NCBI GenBank assembly: GCA_028290545.1
Contig: JAQGJP010000039.1
Location: 1 to 64,000, forward strand
Reading direction: 5' to 3'
Source of the DNA: Rhizobium sp.
GTDB taxonomy: Bacteria; Pseudomonadota; Alphaproteobacteria; Rhizobiales; Rhizobiaceae
DNA: 64,000 nucleotides
Shown here: positions 20,317 to 28,848 of the stretch, piece by piece
How positions within the stretch are numbered: the first letter of the stretch is position 1
Layout of the letters: every line of letters begins with the position of its first letter
Notes under the pieces: generated by a model
What the model saw: the letters and a program-made list of their open reading frames with translations, nothing else
The model's database searches: none
What the model was told of the DNA's origin: nothing
Translations under genes and position numbers: made by a program

Positions 20317-21039
20317 CTATGAGACGGCAGGATCGGGCAGTCGATCAAGCAAGCCTTCGAGCTCCTCGATGCTGGCCAGCACGTAGTCGGCATGGGGCTC
20401 GAGGGCTTCAATACCGCTGGTGCCGGTCAGGACTCCTATGGCGAGCCCAGCCCTGGCATTGCGCGCCATGTGTAGATCATGGGTATTGTCGCCGACCACG
20501 GCAATTTCGCTCAGGTCGATGTTCTGGCGCCTTGCGAACGCCTCGACCATGCCGGGATTGGGCTTGACGCCATGGCCGCTGTCATAGCCGGCAATATAGT
20601 CGACATAGGGCATGAACTGCATCCGTTCGGCGATGGCGCGGATGGAGGCCTCATTGTCCGAGGAGGCAATGCCCAGGTGCAGGCCGCGAGCCTTCAGCCG
20701 CTTGAAGAGTGCCGGCAGGTCCGTGACGGCGACTGCGTTTTCAGCCCCTTCGATGAAAAACCGATCGAGATGGGCCGTCAGTTCTTCCGGCTCGAACGGC
20801 GCGCCGGCATTTGACATGGCGGCGGCGATTTCGCTCGGGGCGGCGGCGGCAAACAGGCTGCCGGACGAGACCTTGCCGGTCAACGGATCCATGCCGCAGA
20901 TGACCATCAGCCGGTCCGCAAGCACCTCGTCGCCGGCCGCTGCAAACAGCGATGCCCTGCGGTTCACCGGCTCCCAGCTCTTGTCGAAATCCAGGAGCGT
21001 GCCGTCCTTATCGAACAGAATGCCGGTGATCTTCGTCAT
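20317..21039 (-). CDS. HAD-superfamily hydrolase, phosphoglycolate phosphatase-like
   Basis: 240 residues. HAD motif I DKDGTL, motif II Ser in GIASSDN, motif III Lys in GVKPNPG and motif IV VVGDNTHD are all present, with a helical cap between motifs I and II as in the Gph group. The start codon is immediately next to the waaA stop (TAAATG), so it is co-translated with waaA. The substrate is unknown; the location suggests a phosphosugar but does not show it. It is not the KdsC type, which lacks such a cap. Confidence 0.9.
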   Translation of the reverse strand: MTKITGILFDKDGTLLDFDKSWEPVNRRASLFAAAGDEVLADRLMVICGMDPLTGKVSSGSLFAAAAPSEIAAAMSNAGAPFEPEELTAHLDRFFIEGAENAVAVTDLPALFKRLKARGLHLGIASSDNEASIRAIAERMQFMPYVDYIAGYDSGHGVKPNPGMVEAFARRQNIDLSEIAVVGDNTHDLHMARNARAGLAIGVLTGTSGIEALEPHADYVLASIEELEGLLDRLPDPAVS

Positions 21040-22362
21040 TTATCCGCCTGTGGTACCGTTGCGGGGCATCAGCCGCGCCTTCATGGTCAATGGGTTGATG
21101 TAGGGATCGAGACCGCGCAGCGTCGCCGTCAGCGCGCCGCGCATCTGGTGCACGGTCTGCAATCCGGCATCGATCATCTGATGGCGGGCCGGCTCGTTTG
21201 TCAGGAGATAGTACACGCCCTTGGTCAGCATTTCGCCGTCCCGCACCATGCGTGCCGAGCCGTTGCGGGCCAGCATCTGGTAGCTTTCACGGAAATTGCC
21301 GACATGGCCGCCCGAGAGGATAGCGCAGCCCATCATCGCCGGTTCAAGCGGGTTCTGCCCACCCTCTGCGGTCAGCGAGCGGCCAACAAAAGCGACCTCG
21401 GTCAATTGCAGATAGAGGCTCATTTCACCGATCGTATCGCCGAGATAGACATCGGTATCGGCCGCGATGGCGTCATTGCGGCTGCGCCGGGCGACATTGA
21501 GCCCCTCTTCCACCAGCATCTTCTCAATGTCGTCGGCGCGTTCGGGATGGCGCGGCACGATGATCGACAGCAGGTTCAACCTGTTCTTCAGCGCTTTTTG
21601 TACCTGCGCTGCGGCCTTCTCCTCACCGTCGAAGGTGGAGATCGCTGCCCAGGTCGCACGTTCGCCAATCTGCTGGCGGGCACGGCTGAGCAAAAGCGGA
21701 TCGGCCTCCGGCATGCCGCTATCGGCCTTGAGATTTCCCGACACCAGCACGGGAAGGGCTCCGAGCTCCTGGAAACGGGCGGAATCGAGATCGGATTGCG
21801 CGATCACCAGCGCCATGTTTTCGAACAATGCCGAAGCAATATTGCTGACGCTCGACCAGCGCCGGAACGACCGGTCAGAAATCCGCGCATTGACCAGGAT
21901 TTGCGGTATGTGTCTCGTCCCGAGTTCCATGATGGTCATCGGCCAGATTTCCGATTCCGCGAAAAGGGCCAGGTCAGGGCGCCAGTATTCCAGGAAGCGG
22001 CGTACGACCGGCCTCAGATCCAGCGGCACATATTGATGGATGACCTCGTGTTCAAGACGGGCATGGGCGATTGCCGCTGACGATACCGTGCCAGTGGTCA
22101 GCAGCACGGTGATATCGCGGCGCGAGATTTCCTTGATCAACGGCACGACAGCATTGGTTTCACCGACACTCGCCGCATGCACCCAGACCAGCGGTCCTTC
22201 AGGGCGGGCGGCACTCGCATAGCCGTAGCGCTCGGATTTTCGCGCCCGCTCCTCCTTGCCGCGCGCGGTCCGCAGGGCCACGAAGGCGTTCACCGCCGGA
22301 TAAGCGGCGACGCCGGCCCAGCGATAGGCCGAAAGTGCAAGGCGGGCACGCAAGCTGCTCAT
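21040..22362 (-). CDS. waaA: 3-deoxy-D-manno-octulosonic acid (Kdo) transferase
   Basis: 440 residues. Transfers Kdo to lipid IVA at the inner membrane. It has an N-terminal membrane anchor region, the GPLVWVHAASVGETNAV motif with the catalytic Glu, LLTTGTVSSA, QYVPLDL and a C-terminal GT-B donor site (GRSLTAEGGQNPLEPAMMG). The length is normal. It is first of the waaA-HAD-lpxK run. Confidence 0.96.
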   Translation of the reverse strand: MSSLRARLALSAYRWAGVAAYPAVNAFVALRTARGKEERARKSERYGYASAARPEGPLVWVHAASVGETNAVVPLIKEISRRDITVLLTTGTVSSAAIAHARLEHEVIHQYVPLDLRPVVRRFLEYWRPDLALFAESEIWPMTIMELGTRHIPQILVNARISDRSFRRWSSVSNIASALFENMALVIAQSDLDSARFQELGALPVLVSGNLKADSGMPEADPLLLSRARQQIGERATWAAISTFDGEEKAAAQVQKALKNRLNLLSIIVPRHPERADDIEKMLVEEGLNVARRSRNDAIAADTDVYLGDTIGEMSLYLQLTEVAFVGRSLTAEGGQNPLEPAMMGCAILSGGHVGNFRESYQMLARNGSARMVRDGEMLTKGVYYLLTNEPARHQMIDAGLQTVHQMRGALTATLRGLDPYINPLTMKARLMPRNGTTGG

Positions 22363-22391
22363 CGCTTATCGTCCACCATCGCCAAGCGCAG

Positions 22392-22634
22392 TCACGCTTT
22401 CACGCTATCAGGATCGAGAAGCTTGTGCATGTGCACGATGAAGTAACGCATATGAGCGTTGTCGACGGTCTGCTGCGCCCTGGATTTCCATGCAACAGCG
22501 GCCGAAGCATAATCCGGATAGATCCCGACAATGTCGAGATCATCGAGGTTTTTGAACTCGGTCGATCCCAGCGTGGTGAGCTCGCCACCGAAGACGAGAT
22601 GCAGGAGCTGTTTCGGTGTTGCGGTTACGTTCAT
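22392..22634 (-). CDS. DUF4170 family protein
   Basis: 80 residues from one of the tandem ATGs at 22634/22637; GAGG upstream favours 22634. The sequence LHLVFGGELTTLGSTEFKNL, then GIYPDYASAAVAWKSRAQQ and MRYFIVHMHKLLDP fits the small DUF4170 proteins found between a CysQ-type gene and waaA in rhizobia. Soluble, function unknown. The context suggests a link to envelope or phosphonucleotide metabolism, but only by position. Confidence 0.85.
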   Translation of the reverse strand: MNVTATPKQLLHLVFGGELTTLGSTEFKNLDDLDIVGIYPDYASAAVAWKSRAQQTVDNAHMRYFIVHMHKLLDPDSVKA

Positions 22635-22750
22635 CATATGCCTCATGACAATTCTTGGAGTTGCCTTATCCTCATGGAATTGCGGCAATCCTATGCAAAG
22701 GTCAATGCCTGCGCGGCCCTCACCACGGGAAACCGCGAGGAAATCTGTGA

Positions 22751-23554
22751 TCAAGCAAGACCGGAGGGCAGCGCGCCCATGACCCGGCTATGCAAACCGG
22801 CACTGGCAGCGACCAGAACACCATGTTGCGGCGAGGCCCCGTTGTAGATCGGCTCATTGCCTTGCGAGTCGGTCAACAGACCGCCGGCATTCCTGAGGAT
22901 CAGGTGCGCTGCCGCCAGATCCCAGTCATGGGCGTTGGGTTTGACAAGTGTCGCATCCATGCGGCCGTCGGCAATCATCGCCAGCCGATAGGCAAGCGAT
23001 GGAATGCGGCTGATCCGCTCGACCTGATTTTTCATGTCCTGCGCCAGCGCGTTGATCATGTCATCGGCGGCACTGATGCGCACCCGTCCGCCCGCATCGG
23101 GTGCGGCGACGCGCAGAGCCTTGCCATTCTTCTCGACCCTGCCATCGGCTGTGGCGATGTAAAGCTCATCCAGCGACGGCGCGAACAGCACGCCGGCGAT
23201 AGATCTGCCGTTTTCGGTCAGCGCAGCACTCACGCACCACGTGTCCTTGCCGGTCATGAACGCACGCGTGCCATCGATCGGATCGACGATGAACACCCGA
23301 TCCTGCGACAGACGCGTGTCATTATCCTCGCTCTCCTCGGACAGCCAGCCGTAGCCCGGCCGCGCACCGAGCAGCCGTGCCTTGAGGATGTCGTTGGCGG
23401 CATGATCGGCGGCAGTGACCGGCGATGTGCCGCCATTCTTCCACCAGACCTGCACATCGTTGCGGAAGAATTTCAGCGCCTCTCTACCGGCCGCCAGCGA
23501 GGCTTCAACCAGGAGGTCGAGCTCGGCGGCATGGGAGGAGGGAGCATTGGTCAT
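22751..23554 (-). CDS. cysQ: Inositol monophosphatase-family phosphatase, probable 3'(2'),5'-bisphosphate nucleotidase
   Basis: 267 residues. Metal- and substrate-binding motifs of the IMPase fold are complete: SPVTAADHAAN, EESEDN, DPIDGTRAFM and WDLAAAHLILRNAGG. CysQ-type enzymes remove the 3'-phosphate from PAP made in sulfur assimilation; inositol or fructose-bisphosphate phosphatase activity is the main alternative. It ends about 115 bases upstream of DUF4170 and starts 10 bases after pmbA, all on the same strand. Confidence 0.88.
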   Translation of the reverse strand: MTNAPSSHAAELDLLVEASLAAGREALKFFRNDVQVWWKNGGTSPVTAADHAANDILKARLLGARPGYGWLSEESEDNDTRLSQDRVFIVDPIDGTRAFMTGKDTWCVSAALTENGRSIAGVLFAPSLDELYIATADGRVEKNGKALRVAAPDAGGRVRISAADDMINALAQDMKNQVERISRIPSLAYRLAMIADGRMDATLVKPNAHDWDLAAAHLILRNAGGLLTDSQGNEPIYNGASPQHGVLVAASAGLHSRVMGALPSGLA

Positions 23555-23564
23555 CCGATCACCG

Positions 23565-24911
23565 TCATTTGCCGGCGATCGTCATGTTCTCGATCATGAT
23601 CGTCGGTGCTGCGGTTCCGAACTTCCGGTCGATGTCGTTGGCAGGAATCATCGAGAGGAACATGTCTTTCATGTTGGATGCGATGGTCACTTCGGAGACT
23701 GGATAGGTCAGTTCGCCGTTCTCGATCCAGAAGCCGGATGCGCCGCGCGAATATTCGCCGGTCACCAGATTGGCGCCATGGCCGATCATCTCGGTGACGT
23801 AGAAACCGCTCCTGACCGACTTGAGCATATCCTCAGGCGAGATATCGCCGGGCTCAAGCGCCAGGTTTGTGGACGTCGGCGACACCGACGTTCCACCGCG
23901 TGCTCCCCGGCCATTGGTCTTGAGGCCAAGCTCATGGGCGGCGGATGTCGCCAGGAACCAGTGCTTCAGCACCCCGTCTTCCACCATCAACATCGGCGCG
24001 CCCGCAACACCCTCGCCGTCGAAAGGACGGGAGGCCGAGCCCTTGTAGATCAACGGATTGTCGCTGACCGTCAGGCCACGCCGCAGGATTTGCTGGCCCA
24101 TCATGTCCTGCAGGAACGAGGTCTTGCGGGCTATGGCGGCTCCATTGATGGCCGACGCAATGTGCGAGACCAGCCCGCGCGCCACACGTGGATCGTAAAT
24201 CACGGTCAATCCCGAGCCGGTGTCGGCCTTGCGTGGATTGATGCGCCTGACGACGCGCTCGCCGGCCTTGCGGCCGATTTCATTCGCCGGATCGAGATCA
24301 GCGAAATGCAAGCGGGAATCGCCTTCGTAATCGCGCTCCATCTGCGTGCCCTCGCCCGCGATGACGCTGACGCCATGCCCGAAGCGGGTGGCCATATATG
24401 AGCCGGAAAAGCCATGCGAAGTGACCAGCACCAGACCGCCCATTGAGGCGGAGGCGCCGGAGCCGGCGGAATTGGTCACGCCCTTGACGCCGAGTGCCGC
24501 CGCTTCCGCCGCAAGCGCCGCATCGGTCAATTGCGAGGAAGAAACCTCGGTCGGGTCGAACAGGCCCAGATCCGGGTGGTTATGCGAAAGGTCCGCCGCA
24601 TCGGCCAGGCATGCGAACGGGTCTTCCGGCGAGGCCTTGGCCATCGCAACCGCCCGCTCGGCCAGTATGTTCATATCGAAGCCCGGATTGGCTGAAACGC
24701 TTGCCACCCTGCTGCCGACGAAAACGCGAAGCGAGAAATCATCGCTCTCGGACGATTCCACTCCCTCCACCTTGCCCAGCCGAACGGAGACTGACCTGGA
24801 CCTGGAACGCACGACCACGGCGTCGGCGGACGTCGCCCCCGCCTTTCTGGCGAGATCGACGAGTTCCGAAGCGCGGGAGAGAAGAGACGAAGAATCAATG
24901 GGCTCGATCAT
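23565..24911 (-). CDS. pmbA: TldE/PmbA metallopeptidase-family protein
   Basis: 448 residues. It matches PmbA through SGSASMGG-like central segments, GHGVSVIAGEGTQMERDY, TSFLQDMMG, the domain GLTVSDNPLIYKGSASRPFDGEGV and the end GASGFWIENGELTYPVSEVTIA. With TldD, PmbA/TldE forms a protease that trims small peptides and degrades CcdA in E. coli; the metal site is normally in TldD. No tldD is in the window. First gene of the leftward run into cysQ. Confidence 0.94.
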   Translation of the reverse strand: MIEPIDSSSLLSRASELVDLARKAGATSADAVVVRSRSRSVSVRLGKVEGVESSESDDFSLRVFVGSRVASVSANPGFDMNILAERAVAMAKASPEDPFACLADAADLSHNHPDLGLFDPTEVSSSQLTDAALAAEAAALGVKGVTNSAGSGASASMGGLVLVTSHGFSGSYMATRFGHGVSVIAGEGTQMERDYEGDSRLHFADLDPANEIGRKAGERVVRRINPRKADTGSGLTVIYDPRVARGLVSHIASAINGAAIARKTSFLQDMMGQQILRRGLTVSDNPLIYKGSASRPFDGEGVAGAPMLMVEDGVLKHWFLATSAAHELGLKTNGRGARGGTSVSPTSTNLALEPGDISPEDMLKSVRSGFYVTEMIGHGANLVTGEYSRGASGFWIENGELTYPVSEVTIASNMKDMFLSMIPANDIDRKFGTAAPTIMIENMTIAGK

Positions 24912-25038
24912 GGGAAGCCTTTCTGCTGCATTTCATTTATTGTGCGCTTGCAAAATCATCAAGGGTCGCACTAACTATCTTTAGTCTTCGTCATTAATTG
25001 GCGACGGCGCCCTTCGGTTTCCAGGAATAAGCTGCGCA

Positions 25039-26808
25039 ATGTCTCAATCCCATGCACTGTTCAGTGAAGCCATCCTGCTTTTGGGCGGCGCCGTGGTGTC
25101 CGCGCCGCTTTTCAAGCGGCTCGGCCTGGGCACGGTGCTCGGCTATCTGGCGGCCGGCATCGTCATCGGCCCACTGGCCAAGCTGATCACCGGCGGCGAG
25201 GAAATTCTCTCGGTCGCCGAACTGGGCGTGGTGTTCCTTCTGTTCATTATCGGGCTGGAACTCAAACCGGCACGGCTTTGGCAGATGCGCAAGGACATTT
25301 TCGGGCTCGGCTCGGCGCAGGTTCTGCTTTCGGGTGGCGCGTTGACCGCGCTTGCCTATTTCTCCGGCCTCATCAACTGGCAGGGCGCCGTGGTCGCGGG
25401 CTTTGGCCTGTCGCTGTCTTCCACGGCATTTGTGCTGCAAATCCTTGAGGATCGCAGCGATCTCAATACCGCCTACGGCCAGCGGGCGTTTTCCATCCTG
25501 CTGTTCCAGGATCTCGCCATCGTCCCTCTGCTGGCGGTCGTCACCTTCATCGCGCCAAGCAGCGGCGAAGGGAGCGTCTTCACGTTGCAAAGCGCTGCGA
25601 TCGCCATCGGCGCCATTCTCGGCCTGGTGTTTGCCGGTAAATATCTGCTCACTCCGCTTTTCCAGATCATCGGCCGCACAGGCGCGCGCGAAGCGATGAT
25701 CGCAGCCGCGCTGTTCGTCGTGCTCGGGGCTGCGACAATGATGGAGCTTGCAGGCCTTTCGATGGCCATGGGCGCCTTTCTCGCCGGAATCATGCTGGCC
25801 GAATCCTCGTTCCGACATGAACTCGAAGCCGACATCGAGCCTTTCCGCGGTATCCTGCTCGGGCTGTTCTTCATGGCTGTCGGCCTCTCCCTGCAGTTGC
25901 AAGTCGTGCTAGACAACTGGGTGGTGATATTGATCGCCGTGCCGCTGATCATGCTGACAAAGACGATCGTCATCTATGCGCTCTGCCGGATCGCCGGATC
26001 GCCTCACAACAGTGCCTTGAAGAATGCTTTCCTGCTTTCGCAAGGCGGCGAGTTCGGCTTCGTCCTGTTCACCGCAGCCGCCGGTGCGTCCGTCTTTCCG
26101 GCGACCACTGCGTCACTGCTGATCGCCATCGTCACCATGACCATGGCTTTGACCCCGCTGTTTGCGGCTATTCCCTCCCTCCTGATCGTTCCGGAATCTC
26201 GCGAAGAGCTGGAGGAGGATTTCGAGGGCGCCGGCGCTGACGTGTTCATGATCGGCTTTTCGCGGTTCGGCCAGATCGCGGCGCAGATCCTGCTCGCCGG
26301 CGGACGCAGCGTGACGATCATCGACCATTCGGCCGATCGCATCCGGCAGGCCTCGCGTTTCGGCTTCCGCATCTACTTCGGCGACGGCACCCGCAAGGAC
26401 GTGCTTGTGGCCGCCGGGATCGAAAAGGCCAAGATCATCGCCGTGTGCACCCACAAGCCTGAAATCACCGACCGGGTCATCGATCTCATCCAGTCGGAAT
26501 ATCCGGATGCGCGGATTTTTGCCCGTGCCTATGATCGCGTGCATTCGCTTTCGCTGCGGGCTCGCGGCGTGGAATTCGAGCTTCGTGAAACGCTGGAATC
26601 GGGCCTGCTGTTCGGACAGCGGACGATCGAGGCGCTCGGTGTACCCGAGAGCGATGCGATCCGCATCACCGAGGATATTCGTGAACGCGATGAGGCGCGA
26701 CTGCAACTCCAGCAGGTGGAGGGCATCGCTGCCGGGCGTGAAATGCTGCTCAACCAGCCCGTCCAGCCCGAGCCTTTGGTCAAGCCTCGCCAGGAGGCGG
26801 CCGAATAA
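25039..26808 (+). CDS. CPA2 cation:proton antiporter with TrkA-N domain (Kef type)
   Basis: 589 residues. About 12 membrane helices in residues 1-380 follow the CPA2 pattern, including GTVLGYLAAGIVIGP and GLELKPARLW. A NAD-binding RCK/TrkA-N domain begins near residue 400 (FMIGFSRFGQIAAQILLAGG), with the second strand acid at IIDHSADR. This is the architecture of KefB/KefC potassium efflux antiporters, which are gated by glutathione adducts in E. coli. No KefF/KefG-type partner is adjacent. Divergent from pmbA with 127 bases between. Confidence 0.92.
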   Translation: MSQSHALFSEAILLLGGAVVSAPLFKRLGLGTVLGYLAAGIVIGPLAKLITGGEEILSVAELGVVFLLFIIGLELKPARLWQMRKDIFGLGSAQVLLSGGALTALAYFSGLINWQGAVVAGFGLSLSSTAFVLQILEDRSDLNTAYGQRAFSILLFQDLAIVPLLAVVTFIAPSSGEGSVFTLQSAAIAIGAILGLVFAGKYLLTPLFQIIGRTGAREAMIAAALFVVLGAATMMELAGLSMAMGAFLAGIMLAESSFRHELEADIEPFRGILLGLFFMAVGLSLQLQVVLDNWVVILIAVPLIMLTKTIVIYALCRIAGSPHNSALKNAFLLSQGGEFGFVLFTAAAGASVFPATTASLLIAIVTMTMALTPLFAAIPSLLIVPESREELEEDFEGAGADVFMIGFSRFGQIAAQILLAGGRSVTIIDHSADRIRQASRFGFRIYFGDGTRKDVLVAAGIEKAKIIAVCTHKPEITDRVIDLIQSEYPDARIFARAYDRVHSLSLRARGVEFELRETLESGLLFGQRTIEALGVPESDAIRITEDIRERDEARLQLQQVEGIAAGREMLLNQPVQPEPLVKPRQEAAE

Positions 26809-26854
26809 GCGCCATTTCCACGAGAAATTGTTTTTTCGAAATTATATCATCAGA

Positions 26855-26869
26855 TTAAACCGTAATTAA
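26855..26869. promoter_or_regulatory. Candidate CtrA binding site
   Basis: TTAA-ACCGTAA-TTAA matches the full CtrA consensus TTAA-N7-TTAA. It lies in a strikingly AT-rich stretch (about 26825-26900) between the antiporter gene and the PAS/receiver gene, about 180 bases upstream of the latter. The spacing would fit a distal regulatory site. Confidence 0.5.
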
Positions 26870-27047
26870 TTTTCTCCTGCAATTAAATATAAACCTTGAA
26901 ATGATTGCGGGAACCGGCTTCCGGTAAAACCTCGCAGGCTTGAGCCGCCGGCTGGCGCGGCTCGACAGACAGCCTGCAGGTTCCTTCTTCAGGTCGATGC
27001 CGGCATGCATCAATCACCGAAGTGCCTTTCCGGGGCAGGGAGCCGTA

Positions 27048-28718
27048 ATGAGCGATGCCGCGTCATTCGACGCCATCATGCAATGCAACTTGCTGGAGGT
27101 TTTTTGCGAAGCTCTGGGTGCCTCCGTCCTTGTCACCGATAAGCTCGATGAGCTTACCTTTGCAAGCGTGCATCTGCTTCAGCTCTTTCCTGTAGGCGAA
27201 AACGCGATCAAGCCGGGCACCCGCGCCCGCGATCTTTATGGCGCGCTGTTCGACGCCGGTTGCCGATTTGATGCGTCGGGTGGCTACAAGGACAAGAAGC
27301 GCGAGGACTGGATCGCCGAACGCGTCGCCCGCGCATGGAAGGAACGGGTAGATGTGATCGAGCAGAGCGGCCCGGATCGATGGTTCCGGATTGTCAGCCG
27401 CCGGTTCTCGTCCGGCCTGGGCCTGACCGTTATCCATGATGTTTCAGAACATAAGAAGAAGGAACTCCAGTGGCGTACCGAGCATGAACGCGTCCGGATG
27501 ACCGAGGAAATCCTCGACACGCTGCCGGTGGCGATCGCCATCAAGGACCGCAATCTCAATTTTGCCGCCGTCAATCAGCAATTCTGCAAGATGCTCAAAG
27601 CCACGCCGGATACGATCCTGGGGCGCGGTTTAGGGGACATTTTCGAACCTGGGCTGGCGGGCTCACTCGAAGAAGCGGACTGGCATCTGCTCGCAACCGG
27701 CGAAGACCGTGAAACCATTATCAAGGTCGATCGGCCGGACGACGCACCAACCAGTTTCCTGCACAGGGCACGGCGGATCGGCAAGGCCGGAAATCACTAT
27801 ATTTCCATGAGTTTCGATGAGTTCTCTGCGGGGCATACGGGCGGACAAACGATTGCCGTTCCCGATTTGACGCTCAAAGTCGGCGATGGAGACGGCATTG
27901 CCGCAACGCAAGGGGACGGCACTTCGCTGATTGCGAGCAACAGGAAACTCGAATTGCCGCGCAAGGTCGTTTATGTGAACACCGGCCATTCCGGCTCCGA
28001 GATCGTGCCTCTCGCCAGACTGCGGGGCATCGAACTCTGCATCATTCGCAGTGAAAATGAATTCACGGCTTTCCTGCCCGCCGCCAAGGCAGCCGGCCTG
28101 TCGCTCGACCTCGTCGTGATCGAGCCGAACGCCGACTTTGCCTTCGCGACCCTATCGGCCAAACATGGCGTTCGTCATCGCATGCTGACGCCCGGTGCCA
28201 ATGTCATGGACAGCATCATCGATGCCTTCGAGCGCCGCTCGCGGCTTCCTGCCGCGCCACGAGCGATTGCGCCCGCGCCGCAATCCGAGCCCAGTCCGAT
28301 TGTCACCGGTCTCGATATACTGGCAATCGAGGACAATCCGGTCAACAGCATGGTTCTGGAACAGATCCTGGAAAGCCTCGGGTTGAATTTCCTGATTGTC
28401 GGAAGCGGCACGCAGGCGATTGAAAAGATCCCGCAACTCAAGCCGCAGATCGTGCTTGTCGATATCACACTGCCCGACATGGAAATTGGAGACTTCATGC
28501 CAGCGCTCGAACCGCTGCTCCGGGAGAATGGCATCAATCCGCCCGTGATCGGTCTGATCACCAAGGACGGCGCCGACCAGCGCCAGATCTGCAAGCAGGC
28601 CGGACTGGCGGATTCGATCGCCAAACCCTTGAGCCCGGAAGCAATCGATCGCGCGCTCCGGAAGCATTTGTTTCATGAGCCAGGCTACGGATCTTCATCA
28701 ACGAAATCTGCCGCCTGA
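27048..28718 (+). CDS. PAS and receiver domain protein without kinase or output domain
   Basis: 556 residues from the ATG at 27048 (CAGGGAG upstream). A first PAS-like domain (about 25-130) and a second (LDTLPVAIAIKDRNLNFAAVNQQF, about 160-270) are followed by a degenerate receiver-like fold (about 305-400, no clear acidic triad) and a complete C-terminal receiver: acidic pair in AIEDNPVNSM, phospho-acceptor Asp472 in LVDITLPDM, and Lys in AKPLSP. No HisKA, ATPase, DNA-binding or GGDEF domain is present. It is probably a phosphorelay sink or protein-interaction regulator. It precedes the GGDEF-EAL gene by 130 bases, which may be its effector. Confidence 0.87.
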   Translation: MSDAASFDAIMQCNLLEVFCEALGASVLVTDKLDELTFASVHLLQLFPVGENAIKPGTRARDLYGALFDAGCRFDASGGYKDKKREDWIAERVARAWKERVDVIEQSGPDRWFRIVSRRFSSGLGLTVIHDVSEHKKKELQWRTEHERVRMTEEILDTLPVAIAIKDRNLNFAAVNQQFCKMLKATPDTILGRGLGDIFEPGLAGSLEEADWHLLATGEDRETIIKVDRPDDAPTSFLHRARRIGKAGNHYISMSFDEFSAGHTGGQTIAVPDLTLKVGDGDGIAATQGDGTSLIASNRKLELPRKVVYVNTGHSGSEIVPLARLRGIELCIIRSENEFTAFLPAAKAAGLSLDLVVIEPNADFAFATLSAKHGVRHRMLTPGANVMDSIIDAFERRSRLPAAPRAIAPAPQSEPSPIVTGLDILAIEDNPVNSMVLEQILESLGLNFLIVGSGTQAIEKIPQLKPQIVLVDITLPDMEIGDFMPALEPLLRENGINPPVIGLITKDGADQRQICKQAGLADSIAKPLSPEAIDRALRKHLFHEPGYGSSSTKSAA

Positions 28719-28848
28719 AGCAAATATTTTACGGGTTTCGCTATTTTTTGACTTGTGTCAGAAAAAAGTCACCGCCCCGTGAAAGGCAATTCTTAAGACT
28801 TTCGTATCACTCTCGATAGAGGGAAAAAATCAGGCAGGGAATGGGTAG